Assembly (NCBI RefSeq): GCF_001507535.1
Contig: NZ_LQBN01000001.1
Span: 124,001 to 188,000 of the forward strand
DNA from: Thiomicrospira sp. WB1
GTDB taxonomy: Bacteria > Pseudomonadota > Gammaproteobacteria > Thiomicrospirales > Thiomicrospiraceae
Length of the DNA: 64,000 bases
Reading direction: 5' to 3'
Shown here: positions 54,480 through 64,000 of the stretch, in pieces
Layout of the letters: every line of letters starts with the position of its first letter
Numbering within the stretch: the first letter of the stretch is position 1
Notes under the pieces: model-generated
Seen by the model: only the letters and a program-made list of their open reading frames with translations
What the model was told of the DNA's origin: nothing
The model's database searches: none
Position numbers and translations under genes: made by a program

Positions 54480-55349
54480 ATGGCAGGCGGTAGTAAAGAG
54501 ATTAAAGCTAAGATTAGCTCCGTAACAAATACGAAGAAAATCACCAAAGCCATGGAAATGGTGGCGGCTTCCAAAATGCGCAAAGCTCAACAGCGCATGG
54601 AAGCGACCCGTCCCTATGTCGAAAAAGTGAAGCGAGTGATTAACCACGTCTCAGCCGCGCACCCTGAATATAAGCATCCTTATACTCAGACGCGCGATTC
54701 TGTTAAACGTGTCGCGTTGATCATGGTCTCTTCTGATCGTGGCTTGTGTGGTGGTTTGAACTCAAACTTATTCCGCAAAGCATTGCCTATGCTGAAAGCT
54801 TGGCAGGAACAAAATGTTGAAGTGGAGCTGGCCCTCATCGGGAACAAAGCGCAAGCTTTTTTCCGCAGCTATGGGGGCAATGTGGTGGCGTCTGTGACCG
54901 ATTTGGGTGACGCGCCTCACATTGAGGACTTGGTTGGAACCATTAAGGTGGTTCTGGATAAATTCGAAGCCGGTGATGTGGACGAAGTCCATTTGGCCTC
55001 GAATGAGTTCATCAATACCATGACTCAGCAGCCTACTATCAAACAACTTGTTCCGCTTGAATCTGATTCTGAAGAATCTACAGATGAAACACACTGGGAT
55101 TATCTTTATGAACCAGACGCGAAGACAGCGCTTGATCTGTTGATGCGCCGCTACGTCGAAAGCACTGTTTACGGTGCCGTGGTTGAAAACGCTGCCTGTG
55201 AACAGGGCGCGCGTATGATTGCCATGAAGAATGCGACGGACAATGCAGGCGAAATGATCAACGATCTCAAACTGTCTTACAACAAAGCTCGTCAGGCAGC
55301 AATCACGGCTGAATTGTCGGAGATTGTGGCTGGTTCATCGGCTGTTTAA
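54480..55349 (+). CDS. atpG: F1F0 ATP synthase subunit gamma
   Basis: The 289-residue gamma subunit is the rotating shaft. It has the N-terminal coiled-coil [33 protein letters not shown] (about residue 83) and the C-terminal [13 protein letters not shown] helix that enters the hexamer. Confidence 0.98.
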   Translation: MAGGSKEIKAKISSVTNTKKITKAMEMVAASKMRKAQQRMEATRPYVEKVKRVINHVSAAHPEYKHPYTQTRDSVKRVALIMVSSDRGLCGGLNSNLFRKALPMLKAWQEQNVEVELALIGNKAQAFFRSYGGNVVASVTDLGDAPHIEDLVGTIKVVLDKFEAGDVDEVHLASNEFINTMTQQPTIKQLVPLESDSEESTDETHWDYLYEPDAKTALDLLMRRYVESTVYGAVVENAACEQGARMIAMKNATDNAGEMINDLKLSYNKARQAAITAELSEIVAGSSAV

Positions 55350-55357
55350 GTTTGTAG

Positions 55358-56761
<1,404 letters not shown>

Positions 56762-56767
56762 TGAATC

Positions 56768-57202
56768 ATGGCAGTCTCAATGCAAGTCGATATTGTCAGT
56801 GCTGAAGGGTCAATGTTCTCTGGTAAAGCGGACAGGGTCTTTGCACAGGCTGCCGATGGTGAAGTCGGTATCCTGCCCAAGCACACACAGTTGCTGTCCA
56901 ACCTGAAACCCGGACAGGTTCGTGTGGTCAGTGGGGATGAAGAAGACAGCTTCTTTATCAACAGCGGGGTTCTCGAAGTTCAACCGGACGTCGTGACCAT
57001 TCTGGCTGACACGGCCATCCGAGCGGAAGATTTGGACGAGTCTCAGGCGCTTGAAGCCAAGCGTCGCGCTGAAGAAGCAATGGATCAGGCCAAATCGGAT
57101 ACGGACATTGCCCGTGCTCAGGTTGAACTGGCCGAGGCCGTTGCCCAGATTCAGACGATTACCAAATTGCGTGATCGTTTGCAGAAGACGGGCATGTCTT
57201 AA
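56768..57202 (+). CDS. atpC: F1F0 ATP synthase subunit epsilon
   Basis: The 144-residue epsilon subunit has a beta-barrel start (VDIVSAEGSMFSG, GEVGILPKHTQLLSNLKPG) and a C-terminal helical hairpin (about residues 90-140) that can inhibit hydrolysis. It is the last gene of the operon, followed by a strong terminator. Confidence 0.97.
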   Translation: MAVSMQVDIVSAEGSMFSGKADRVFAQAADGEVGILPKHTQLLSNLKPGQVRVVSGDEEDSFFINSGVLEVQPDVVTILADTAIRAEDLDESQALEAKRRAEEAMDQAKSDTDIARAQVELAEAVAQIQTITKLRDRLQKTGMS

Positions 57203-57224
57203 GTCAGTCGACGCTTCCATAAGA

Positions 57225-57250
57225 AAAGCACCTTCGGGTGCTTTTTTTTT
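57225..57250 (+). terminator. Terminator of the atp operon
   Basis: AAAGCACC-TTCG-GGTGCTTT hairpin with a stable UUCG-type tetraloop, followed by a T-run. Confidence 0.92.
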
Positions 57251-57289
57251 GTCTGTCGCGTGCTCAGCGCAGGCGGTCTTCACATGCTT

Positions 57290-57295
57290 TATAAT
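57290..57295 (+). promoter_or_regulatory. -10 element of glmU
   Basis: TATAAT 55 bp before the glmU ATG, in an A+T-rich stretch after the atp terminator. Confidence 0.5.
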
Positions 57296-57350
57296 CTGTT
57301 TATTATTTTTACTTTTTATTTTGAAAGGCGTTTGATTCAGGAAGGATGCT

Positions 57351-58733
57351 ATGGCATTAAAAGTCATTATTTTAGCCGCTGGCAAGGGGACGCGCATGCG
57401 CTCGCGGCTGCCCAAGGTGCTGCAATCGCTGGCGGGTCGACCGTTGCTGGCGCATGTGGTGGATCGGGCGCACGCGATCCATGCCGACGAAATCGTGACG
57501 GTGATTGGCCATGGTAGCGATCAGGTCCGTCAGACATTTGAAACCGCGGGGGTGAGATTCTGTGAGCAATCAGAGCAGCTCGGTACCGGTCACGCGGTCC
57601 AACAAGCGGTGGATCACCTGGATGATGCCGATACAGTGCTGGTGCTTTACGGAGATGTCCCTTTGACGGCGCCCGAAACGCTTAAGGATTTGATTTCACT
57701 GGTCGGTTCGGCCCATCCTTTGGCCTTGCTCAGCATGACCCTGGAAGAACCCGATGGTTACGGTCGCATTGTCCGCAATGCGCATCATCAGGTGGAAGCC
57801 ATTGTTGAGCAAAAAGATGCATCGACAGAGCAACTGGCGATTCGGGAAATCAATACCGGTATGTTGGCCGCCAGAGGCGCAGAACTTAAAAAATGGCTAG
57901 GGGCACTGGATGCGGACAATGCACAGGGCGAATATTATTTGACCGACATTGTGAGCATGGCCGTGGCCGATGGGTTTGAGATCGCAACCACCGAACCGGA
58001 GCGTTTAAGTGAGGTGTTGGGCGTGAATAATAAGTCCCAACTGCAAACATTGGAGCGGCTTTATCAGCGTGAGCAGGCCGAGCGTTTGATGGCACAAGGT
58101 GTGACGTTGTCGGACGCGTCACGCCTGGACATCCGGGGCCAACTTGAGGTGGGGCAGGATGTGTCACTGGATGCCAATGTCGTCATCGAAGGCGCGGTTC
58201 ATTTGGGTGATGAGGTGGTGGTGGAGCCCCATTGTGTGCTCAAAGATTGCCGGATTGAAGCGGGCACGCGCATTGCCGCATTCAGTCATATCGAGGGCGC
58301 CAGCGTGGGGCCGGACTGTACGGTTGGCCCTTATGCGCGATTGCGTCCCGGAACAGTGTTGCAACAGGGCGCAAAGATCGGCAATTTTGTGGAAACCAAA
58401 AACGCCCGGATTGGTGATGGGTCCAAGATCAATCATCTGTCTTATATCGGCGACACGACGATGGGCGCTCATGTGAACATCGGTGCGGGCACCATTACCT
58501 GTAATTACGATGGGGTGAACAAGCATCGCACCGACATCGGTGATGAGGTGTTTGTGGGCTCAGCGACACAGCTGGTGGCGCCGGTCAAAGTGGGGTCAGG
58601 GGCGACCATCGGTGCGGGATCGACCATTACCAAAGATGTACCGGGTGACACCCTGACGCTTTCGCGTAGCCGACAGACCAGTCTGAAAAGCTGGCAAGGT
58701 CCACAAAAGAAGGACATTGATCCGCAAACCTAA
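57351..58733 (+). CDS. glmU: Bifunctional GlmU (glucosamine-1-P acetyltransferase / UDP-GlcNAc pyrophosphorylase)
   Basis: GlmU makes UDP-GlcNAc for peptidoglycan and LPS. The 460-residue protein has the uridyltransferase motif LAAGKGTRMRSRLPKVL at the N-terminus. A left-handed beta-helix with hexapeptide repeats starts near residue 250, with VETKNARIGDGSKINHLSYIGD and the acetyl-CoA region at its end. It is next to atp, as in E. coli, with its own terminator-promoter break. The TAA overlaps a palindrome copy. Confidence 0.98.
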   Translation: MALKVIILAAGKGTRMRSRLPKVLQSLAGRPLLAHVVDRAHAIHADEIVTVIGHGSDQVRQTFETAGVRFCEQSEQLGTGHAVQQAVDHLDDADTVLVLYGDVPLTAPETLKDLISLVGSAHPLALLSMTLEEPDGYGRIVRNAHHQVEAIVEQKDASTEQLAIREINTGMLAARGAELKKWLGALDADNAQGEYYLTDIVSMAVADGFEIATTEPERLSEVLGVNNKSQLQTLERLYQREQAERLMAQGVTLSDASRLDIRGQLEVGQDVSLDANVVIEGAVHLGDEVVVEPHCVLKDCRIEAGTRIAAFSHIEGASVGPDCTVGPYARLRPGTVLQQGAKIGNFVETKNARIGDGSKINHLSYIGDTTMGAHVNIGAGTITCNYDGVNKHRTDIGDEVFVGSATQLVAPVKVGSGATIGAGSTITKDVPGDTLTLSRSRQTSLKSWQGPQKKDIDPQT

Positions 58734-58744
58734 CCAGGCCTGGT
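58733..58744. repeat. Dispersed palindrome ACCAGGCCTGGT, copy 12 (full 17-mer, intergenic)
   Basis: Exact copy followed by CAAAA. Its first base is the last base of the glmU stop codon. It is otherwise intergenic, so coding constraint does not explain it. Confidence 0.93.
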
Positions 58745-58779
58745 CAAAACCGACCCACCTGGGACCACAAGGAGCACAT

Positions 58780-59052
58780 ATGTTGTATCACACCTTGGAT
58801 GCCAAGCAAGCCGAACCGTTTGAAAAGGCGATGGATCAGGCTGGCTGGACGCTGGTGGTCAAAGACGGCGGCCAGTCCAATTTTATTGGCTGGGCTTATA
58901 TTATCCACTGGCAGAAAGCCGCTGAGGATCAGCCCCCGGCGGAAGTTAAATTGAATTTTGAAGACAACATGGGCGAGCAGACAGCCTGGTTGGAAATGAC
59001 TCCGTCAGCAAAAGCCGACGTGATGGCGATTGTGGATGGTCTGACGCAATGA
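58780..59052 (+). CDS. Small protein of unknown function upstream of ubiA
   Basis: The 90-residue soluble protein is not recognised. It has an alpha/beta look with WTLVVKDGG and an acidic middle. The start is the ATG at 58780 with AAGGAG 5 bp upstream. Its stop overlaps the ubiA ATG (ATGA), so the two are translationally coupled. Confidence 0.65.
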   Translation: MLYHTLDAKQAEPFEKAMDQAGWTLVVKDGGQSNFIGWAYIIHWQKAAEDQPPAEVKLNFEDNMGEQTAWLEMTPSAKADVMAIVDGLTQ

Positions 59053-59900
59053 TGATGTCGTGGCGCGATGCAGTGGATTTAACGCGTCTGAACCGCCCGG
59101 TCGGGATTTATCTGGTATTGTGGCCGACACTTTGGGGGTTGTGGCTGGCGGCAGAAGGGGTGCCGCCGATTTGGGTGCTGATCGTTTTTGTACTGGGGAC
59201 GGTGCTGATGCGCTCGGCCGGTTGTGTGATCAATGATTATGCCGATCGACATTTTGATGGTCATGTGGCACGCACCTGTGATCGGCCGCTGGCGACCGGT
59301 CGGGTGAGCGAAAAACAGGCGTTGGGGCTGTTTGTTTTGCTCGGAGTACTGGCGTTTGCCTTGGTATTGACCTTGAACGGTCTGACCATTGCCTTGTCGT
59401 TGGTGGGGCTTGGCCTGTCCGCGCTTTATCCGTTTATGAAGCGCCACACTCACTGGCCGCAATTGTTTCTGGGGGCAGCCTTTGCCTGGGCAATTCCGAT
59501 GTCATTTTCCGCCGTTCAGGCTCAGGTACCGGTTGTGGCCTGGTGGGTGTACGCCACCACTCTGGTATGGGCACTGATCTATGACACCGCTTATGCCATT
59601 TACGACAAACCGGATGATCTGAAAGTCGGCATCAAATCCACGGCGGTTTTATTTGGGGATTACGTGCGCCCGGCGATTTTTATGTTTCAGTTGCTGATGC
59701 TGGCCGGGTTGGTCGCAATCGGATGGGTGTTTGAGCTGGGTTGGGCTTACGCCATATCGGTCGTCATCGCCGCCGGCCTGATGGGGTATCATCAAATCCT
59801 GTTGGGCAAAGGGCAAGCCTCTTCGGCGTTTCAGGCGTTTTTGCACAACCATTGGATCGGTGCGGTGATTTGGCTTGGGTTGGTGGTGGCGTATCTGTAG
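59049..59900 (+). CDS. ubiA: 4-hydroxybenzoate octaprenyltransferase
   Basis: UbiA prenylates 4-hydroxybenzoate in ubiquinone synthesis. The 283-residue membrane protein has about nine helices and the two aspartate-rich motifs NDYADRHFD (about residue 62) and YDKPDDLKVG (about residue 183) that bind prenyl diphosphate through Mg2+. The start is the ATG at 59049; ATG 59055 is possible. ubiC lies 1.6 kb further on. Confidence 0.96.
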   Translation: MMMSWRDAVDLTRLNRPVGIYLVLWPTLWGLWLAAEGVPPIWVLIVFVLGTVLMRSAGCVINDYADRHFDGHVARTCDRPLATGRVSEKQALGLFVLLGVLAFALVLTLNGLTIALSLVGLGLSALYPFMKRHTHWPQLFLGAAFAWAIPMSFSAVQAQVPVVAWWVYATTLVWALIYDTAYAIYDKPDDLKVGIKSTAVLFGDYVRPAIFMFQLLMLAGLVAIGWVFELGWAYAISVVIAAGLMGYHQILLGKGQASSAFQAFLHNHWIGAVIWLGLVVAYL

Positions 59901-59930
59901 CCGGCGCTTGTCCGGATCGAGCTTCCATGC

Positions 59931-60446
59931 TCAGTGATAAAGAGACGGATCCGTGGCGTGAAGATCCTGTGACCAGTCACTCTTTTCAATGGCTTTTTCC
60001 AATAAATGCAGAAGCACTTGCACGACTTTGGGGTCATAGCCCAGTTCCAGTCCGGCTCCTTTTTCCGGCTCCAGAGCAATTTTCGGCTGGTCGCTGTCCA
60101 GCCCGCGGAAAGTAATTTTGCTCAGAAGGATTGGGTCCGGGCCAATCAGGTCTTTTGCTTCTTGCGGGGCCTCATAAGCCTGCTCAAAGGCTTCTTCCGG
60201 CAGGTCCCCGGCGTTTTCACCTGCGTCGTCGGTGCTGTTCGCGGCCCATTGTTTCATTTGCTGAGGGGAAAGAATGGGCTCGCCCGTTTGCGGATGTTCG
60301 CCGTGCAGTGCGGGCAACAATAAGGCCAGAAAGCGCCGGGTAATCCAGGCACTGGCCTCAAAGCCGGACTGTGTATGCAATTTAAGCAGAATCCGATCCT
60401 CAATCGCGTTATATTGAGCCTGAAGCTGTTGAATGTGGTCGGACAT
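59931..60446 (-). CDS. Protein of unknown function, 171 residues
   Basis: The protein is soluble, acidic and helical: an N-terminal segment (SDHIQQLQAQYNAIEDRILLKLHT), an ASAWITRRFLALLLPAL helix, an acidic linker, and a C-terminal helix VVQVLLHLLEKAIEKS. No family is recognised. The ATG at 60446 (or 60455) directly abuts the divergent GTG start of the next gene. Bicistronic order suggests an independent transcript. Confidence 0.6.
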   Translation of the reverse strand: MSDHIQQLQAQYNAIEDRILLKLHTQSGFEASAWITRRFLALLLPALHGEHPQTGEPILSPQQMKQWAANSTDDAGENAGDLPEEAFEQAYEAPQEAKDLIGPDPILLSKITFRGLDSDQPKIALEPEKGAGLELGYDPKVVQVLLHLLEKAIEKSDWSQDLHATDPSLYH

Positions 60447-61502
60447 GTGAAGCATCGCTTAATCAAACAAAACGCCATTATACTGACTTTGGGGTGTCTT
60501 TGGGGGCTGCCGGGGATCTGTGACGACGCCTTGAAAAGCCAGGAGCCTTCTTCGCGAGAGGCCGAGGTGTCGGAGGCGATCATTCAGCCGGATACCCAGA
60601 CGCCCATGGACACCGTGCATGCATGGATCGGCTCGTCGGTGGACGGTGTCGGACGAACCTTGGATGGTTTCTTTGGTGCGGCCGATGAATTTGAACAGGC
60701 AGGCGGCAGTCGATTGGATGTGACCCTGCCTTTTTCTTATCAGTCAACGGATGGTCTGAGTTCCGCGGTGGATCTGGATGCCCGGATCGCCTTGCCGCGT
60801 ACAGAGCAACGCTGGCATCTATGGCTGAAGTCGGCCCGAGACCCCTTTTCCGAACAAGCTGGAAACAATGCGAATGCCGGATCATCATCCGACTCGGCAA
60901 GGGTTCAGGTTGCCCAACCCACCGAAGAGCGCCAGAGTTCGCTAGGCCTTCAGACCTTTTTTGAGTCCAATGAAAATCTGATCTCCCTAATCGATGTGGG
61001 GATCGGAATGGATGAGGATTACCTGCCCTCACTCAGTGCGCAGATTGAATCTCAGTATGTCTGGGATCTGGGGGTGTGGGAGGCGCGCACCCGACCGGCC
61101 GTTTTCTGGTCGGGCCAGGACGGTGCCGGCGCCCGGCTGACGCAACTGGTGTCTTATTACTGGACTGAGCAGCGCTTTGTCCGTTCGGAAACCGGGATGG
61201 AAGCCTGGCGGGATGACGGGGGGCGTGACGTTTCACACGCCTGGACACTTTACGATCAGGTCAGTTCCACTCAGGGGTTTTCGTATCGATTCTCCGCACA
61301 GTGGGACAATCGCCAGGATGGCTGGGGGCTGCGCGCTTACGGGCCCGATGTCCGTTGGCGTCAGAGGGTCTATCGCGATTGGCTGTTTTTGGAAACCGGT
61401 GTGTTTGCCCGCCCGCATCCAGGCGAGTCCTGGCAGGCGGCAGAAAAAGGTATTCTCATTGAGTTGGAGGCTCGTTTTTACGCGCCGGAATCGAGGCCGT
61501 GA
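60447..61502 (+). CDS. Exported beta-rich protein of unknown function, possible outer-membrane protein
   Basis: The 351-residue product starts with a GTG at 60447, giving a basic n-region and a hydrophobic stretch (about residues 8-24) typical of a signal peptide. The rest alternates polar and hydrophobic residues with many Trp/Tyr, and contains repeated strands such as LDVTLPFSY, ARTRPAVFWSG and YRFSAQWDN. This suggests a small beta-barrel. No known family is recognised; a longer upstream frame exists but would place the signal internally. Confidence 0.55.
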   Translation: MKHRLIKQNAIILTLGCLWGLPGICDDALKSQEPSSREAEVSEAIIQPDTQTPMDTVHAWIGSSVDGVGRTLDGFFGAADEFEQAGGSRLDVTLPFSYQSTDGLSSAVDLDARIALPRTEQRWHLWLKSARDPFSEQAGNNANAGSSSDSARVQVAQPTEERQSSLGLQTFFESNENLISLIDVGIGMDEDYLPSLSAQIESQYVWDLGVWEARTRPAVFWSGQDGAGARLTQLVSYYWTEQRFVRSETGMEAWRDDGGRDVSHAWTLYDQVSSTQGFSYRFSAQWDNRQDGWGLRAYGPDVRWRQRVYRDWLFLETGVFARPHPGESWQAAEKGILIELEARFYAPESRP

Positions 61503-61503
61503 G

Positions 61504-62031
61504 TCACAGGCGCGCCGCAAGGGTGTCGGTCAGCACTTCGGTTAACAGCAAGGGCGTACCTGCATTGGAAAATAAGGACTGACGTGCAAAAGCGTTGGAG
61601 TGAACCCGTGCCAATTGAAAATCGGAACGGATCAGATTCGGGGTGTTGAACAGCACCTCACCCAGGGGTTGGTTGCCCAGTTGTTTCAGTGAATACCAGG
61701 GATTGCCGGGCCCTAAGTCGGGAATGACTGTGCGAGCATAAACCCAGGTTTGACCGTGGCAGTGCAACCGCACGGTGCGCACCCAGCAACGACGCATCGG
61801 AGCCCGTTGCAGTGCCCTTGCTTCCTGTCGGGTCGGACGTTGTTCCCCTTCGTCCATCACGGCCACGCTCAGGTTTGGACAAAGGCGACGCAAATTCTGC
61901 GTCAGTGAGCCGCGGTCGATCAGCCAGGGGCGCAGGGAATCAGGCGGGGCGACTCGCTGGATCAGACGCTCGGGTTGCCAGCTTGCCTGTGCCAGCGTCT
62001 GACGCAGGGATTGTACGGTCAAGTCAGGCAT
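61504..62031 (-). CDS. ubiC: Chorismate lyase (chorismate-pyruvate lyase)
   Basis: UbiC makes 4-hydroxybenzoate, the substrate of UbiA. The 175-residue protein has WVYARTVIP (active-site Arg, about residue 98), LGNQPLGEVLF and a C-terminal LLLTEVL with the conserved Glu. The start is the ATG at 62031, overlapping the recG stop by 8 bp; a GTG at 62052 is possible. It converges on the unknown exported protein gene by 1 bp. Confidence 0.85.
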   Translation of the reverse strand: MPDLTVQSLRQTLAQASWQPERLIQRVAPPDSLRPWLIDRGSLTQNLRRLCPNLSVAVMDEGEQRPTRQEARALQRAPMRRCWVRTVRLHCHGQTWVYARTVIPDLGPGNPWYSLKQLGNQPLGEVLFNTPNLIRSDFQLARVHSNAFARQSLFSNAGTPLLLTEVLTDTLAARL

Positions 62032-64000
62032 GCTGGTATCCCATTTTTTCACCCAGCCAGCGTTGGTGTAAACAGTCTGCTTCGTCAGGCATTTGGTTGA
62101 GGAGTGTCATGGCTGCTTCGCGGGCCTGATTTAACCAGGCCTGGTCCCGTTCCAGGTCGGCAATGCGAAACTGCAGGCCGCCGGTTTGTCGGGTGCCGAG
62201 AATCTCGCCCGGACCTCGCAGTTTTAAGTCCTCTTCGGCGATCACAAAGCCATCATTGGTTTCGCGCATGATGTTGAGGCGAGCCTTACCGGTCTCTGAC
62301 AGGGGCGGTTTGTATAAAAGCACACAGTGGCTTTTTTTGGCGCCTCGTCCCACCCGTCCGCGTAGTTGATGCAATTGCGCCAGTCCCAGTCGTTCCGCAT
62401 TCTCGATGATCATCAGGCTCGCATTGGGTACATTGACGCCGACTTCAATGACGGTGGTGGCCACCAGCAGGTCCAGTTGATGGGCTTGAAATGCCGCCAT
62501 GACCTGCGCCTTTTCTTCGCCTTTCATACGGCCATGAATCAGTCCCAGACGTAAATCTGGCCAGTGCTGTTGAAACTGTTCGGCGGTGACTTCGGCGGCC
62601 TGTGCGTCCAATTGATCGGATTCTTCGATCAGAGGGCAGACCCAGTAAGCCTGAACGCCCTGCTCACACTGAGTGACCAGGTGCGCCATGACGTCTTCGC
62701 GTTTGCTTTGATTGAGCACCGCTGTGTCCACGGGCTGGCGTCCGGGAGGCAACTGGTCAATGACGGATAAGTCCAGGTCGCCGTAGGCACTCATCGCCAG
62801 TGTACGTGGGATGGGCGTGGCGGTCATGATCAATTGATGCGGATGCGTTTCGCCGTCCAGCCCTTTGTCATGCAAGGCCAGACGCTGATGCACCCCAAAC
62901 CGATGCTGTTCGTCAATGATGACCAGTCCCAGCCGGTCAAACCTCACTTCCTTCTGGAAAAGGGCATGGGTGCCGACCACAATTTTGGCATCACCCTGTT
63001 CGATCCGCGCCAATTGATGACGTTTTTCAGCCGATTTCAACCGGCCATTGAGCCATGCCAGTTCCAATTTCAGCGGTTCCAGCCATTCAGCAAAGTGGTT
63101 GCGGTGCTGCTCGGCGAGGATCTCAGTTGGGGCCATGACCGCCACCTGAAACCCGGCCTCGGCGGCTTGAATGGCGGCCATGGCAGCGACGATGGTTTTG
63201 CCGGAGCCGACATCCCCCTGAACCAGTCGTTGCATTGGGTGCGGACGTTTCAGATCTTCGGCAATGGCGGCCCAGACGCGTTGTTGCGCCCCGGTCAGCT
63301 CGAATGGAAGCGAGGCGAGCAGCTGATTCACTCGCTGACTGGCACCGATTGGCGGGGCAAAACGGGTTTGCTCCTGCTGACGTAACCATTGCATACTGAG
63401 CTGATGGGTCAGGAGTTCTTCAAAAATCAAACGCGCTTGAGCCGGGTGAGTGAAGGCTTTCAGGGCGGCCAGGTCGTCATGTGGTTGCGGCTGATGCAAA
63501 GTGGTCAGCGCCTGGTTGATGGGGGGGAGCTGCCATTGGCTGAGCAAGCTCTTTGGCAGCCCTTCGTCTAACGGGTATTGCTGCAGCAGCGCCATGGCCT
63601 GCTTGATCAGTTTGAGCAGCGTTGCCTGTCCCAGCCCTTCGGTGGAAGGGTAAACCGGGGTCAGTGTGGTTTCCAGCGGTGGCCGGTTGTCTGGCGCAAA
63701 AAGTCGGTAGGCAGGGTGGACCATTTCCAGCCCTTTGGGGCCGCCTCGGACTTCCCCAAAGGCGCGGATGTGGCTGCCACGTTTGAATTGCTGAGCCTGT
63801 CGAAAGCCAAAATGAAAAAAACGCAGCGTCAGACGCCCGCCGTCGGCGCCGATCACGCTGACCAGAAGACTGCTGTTGCGGCTTTGGGTCAGGTGCTGGG
63901 AGACGATTTCGCCTTCAATCTGGGTTTCCTGGCCCGGCACTAATTCACAGACCGGCTGGAGTCTTGTTTTGTCCTGGTAGCGTAAAGGCAGATGAAACAG
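62024..64000 (-). CDS. recG: ATP-dependent DNA helicase RecG, 5' part outside window
   Basis: RecG reverses stalled forks and branch-migrates Holliday junctions. The frame is open to the right edge, so the N-terminus lies outside. The residues at the edge (LFHLPLRYQDKTRL) match the start of the RecG wedge-domain region. Visible motifs include Walker A GDVGSGKT, DEQH in IIDEQHRFGVHQRL, the RecG TATPIPRTL, and motif VI QLRGRVGRG. An exact palindrome at 62134 encodes DQAWLN near the C-terminus. The overlap with ubiC gives a recG-ubiC pair. Confidence 0.97.
   Translation of the reverse strand: MFHLPLRYQDKTRLQPVCELVPGQETQIEGEIVSQHLTQSRNSSLLVSVIGADGGRLTLRFFHFGFRQAQQFKRGSHIRAFGEVRGGPKGLEMVHPAYRLFAPDNRPPLETTLTPVYPSTEGLGQATLLKLIKQAMALLQQYPLDEGLPKSLLSQWQLPPINQALTTLHQPQPHDDLAALKAFTHPAQARLIFEELLTHQLSMQWLRQQEQTRFAPPIGASQRVNQLLASLPFELTGAQQRVWAAIAEDLKRPHPMQRLVQGDVGSGKTIVAAMAAIQAAEAGFQVAVMAPTEILAEQHRNHFAEWLEPLKLELAWLNGRLKSAEKRHQLARIEQGDAKIVVGTHALFQKEVRFDRLGLVIIDEQHRFGVHQRLALHDKGLDGETHPHQLIMTATPIPRTLAMSAYGDLDLSVIDQLPPGRQPVDTAVLNQSKREDVMAHLVTQCEQGVQAYWVCPLIEESDQLDAQAAEVTAEQFQQHWPDLRLGLIHGRMKGEEKAQVMAAFQAHQLDLLVATTVIEVGVNVPNASLMIIENAERLGLAQLHQLRGRVGRGAKKSHCVLLYKPPLSETGKARLNIMRETNDGFVIAEEDLKLRGPGEILGTRQTGGLQFRIADLERDQAWLNQAREAAMTLLNQMPDEADCLHQRWLGEKMGYQHA
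62134..62145. repeat. Dispersed palindrome ACCAGGCCTGGT, copy 13
   Basis: Exact copy in recG; the minus strand continues TAAAT. Encodes DQAWLN. Confidence 0.9.

Overview
The window is a chromosomal segment around the replication origin of a gammaproteobacterium of moderately high GC content. Evidence: dnaA-dnaN-recF, rpmH-rnpA-yidC, mnmE, mnmG-rsmG-parA-parB, a complete F-type atp operon, glmU, ubiA/ubiC and recG, plus the long two-domain form of QueF. The genus cannot be fixed from sequence alone. A marine or sulfur/denitrifying lifestyle is only hinted at by DsrE-like, NnrS, HPP, TSUP and BCCT proteins. I see no tRNA, rRNA, CRISPR array, insertion sequence or prophage. Coding density is high and most genes sit in tight, often overlapping operons.

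Layout. 1-5.0 kb: the end of an RND adaptor gene, a small membrane protein, then recF, dnaN and dnaA on the minus strand, with two perfect DnaA boxes upstream of dnaA (probable oriC). 5.2-9.6 kb: TSUP permease, a hairpin-rich gap, a one-domain MGMT protein, rpmH, rnpA, yidC and a small unknown gene. 9.6-20.5 kb: mnmE, a tiny coupled gene, a CDF transporter, a second RND efflux pair, an IMPACT-family gene, a BCCT transporter and lactate permease. 20.5-31.4 kb: IalB-like protein, queF, a CBS-PAS-GGDEF-EAL protein, arfB, a methyltransferase, phoX with a Pho box, a membrane diguanylate cyclase, metR and a DsrE-like protein. 31.4-34.7 kb: a toxin-antitoxin pair with a palindromic operator, nnrS, an HPP protein and ferritin. 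34.7-45.4 kb: a glycolipid-type operon with a pseudo-phosphoesterase/glycosyltransferase fusion, a PAS-GGDEF cyclase, and a convergent operon of lipoprotein, HD-GYP response regulator and triple-SBP hybrid kinase. 45.5-64 kb: mnmG-rsmG-parA-parB, atp operon, glmU, ubiA, two unknown genes, ubiC and recG (cut by the right edge).

The most striking signal is a dispersed 12-bp perfect palindrome, ACCAGGCCTGGT. It is present 13 times exactly and at least six more times with one or two changes. It is usually followed on one side by an A-tract, and the 17-mer ACCAGGCCTGGTCAAAA occurs five times. Copies lie every few kilobases, both inside genes (encoding QAW(S/L)K or PGLV(K)) and between genes. There are none across the 9 kb holding the atp operon and glmU. 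This looks like a genome-wide signal such as a DNA-uptake sequence, a nucleoid-protein or segregation site, or a modification target, and I do not recognise it as described.

A second theme is dense cyclic-di-GMP signalling. Two diguanylate cyclases, one dual-domain EAL protein and one HD-GYP regulator fall within 22 kb, and two of them flank a glycosyltransferase operon.
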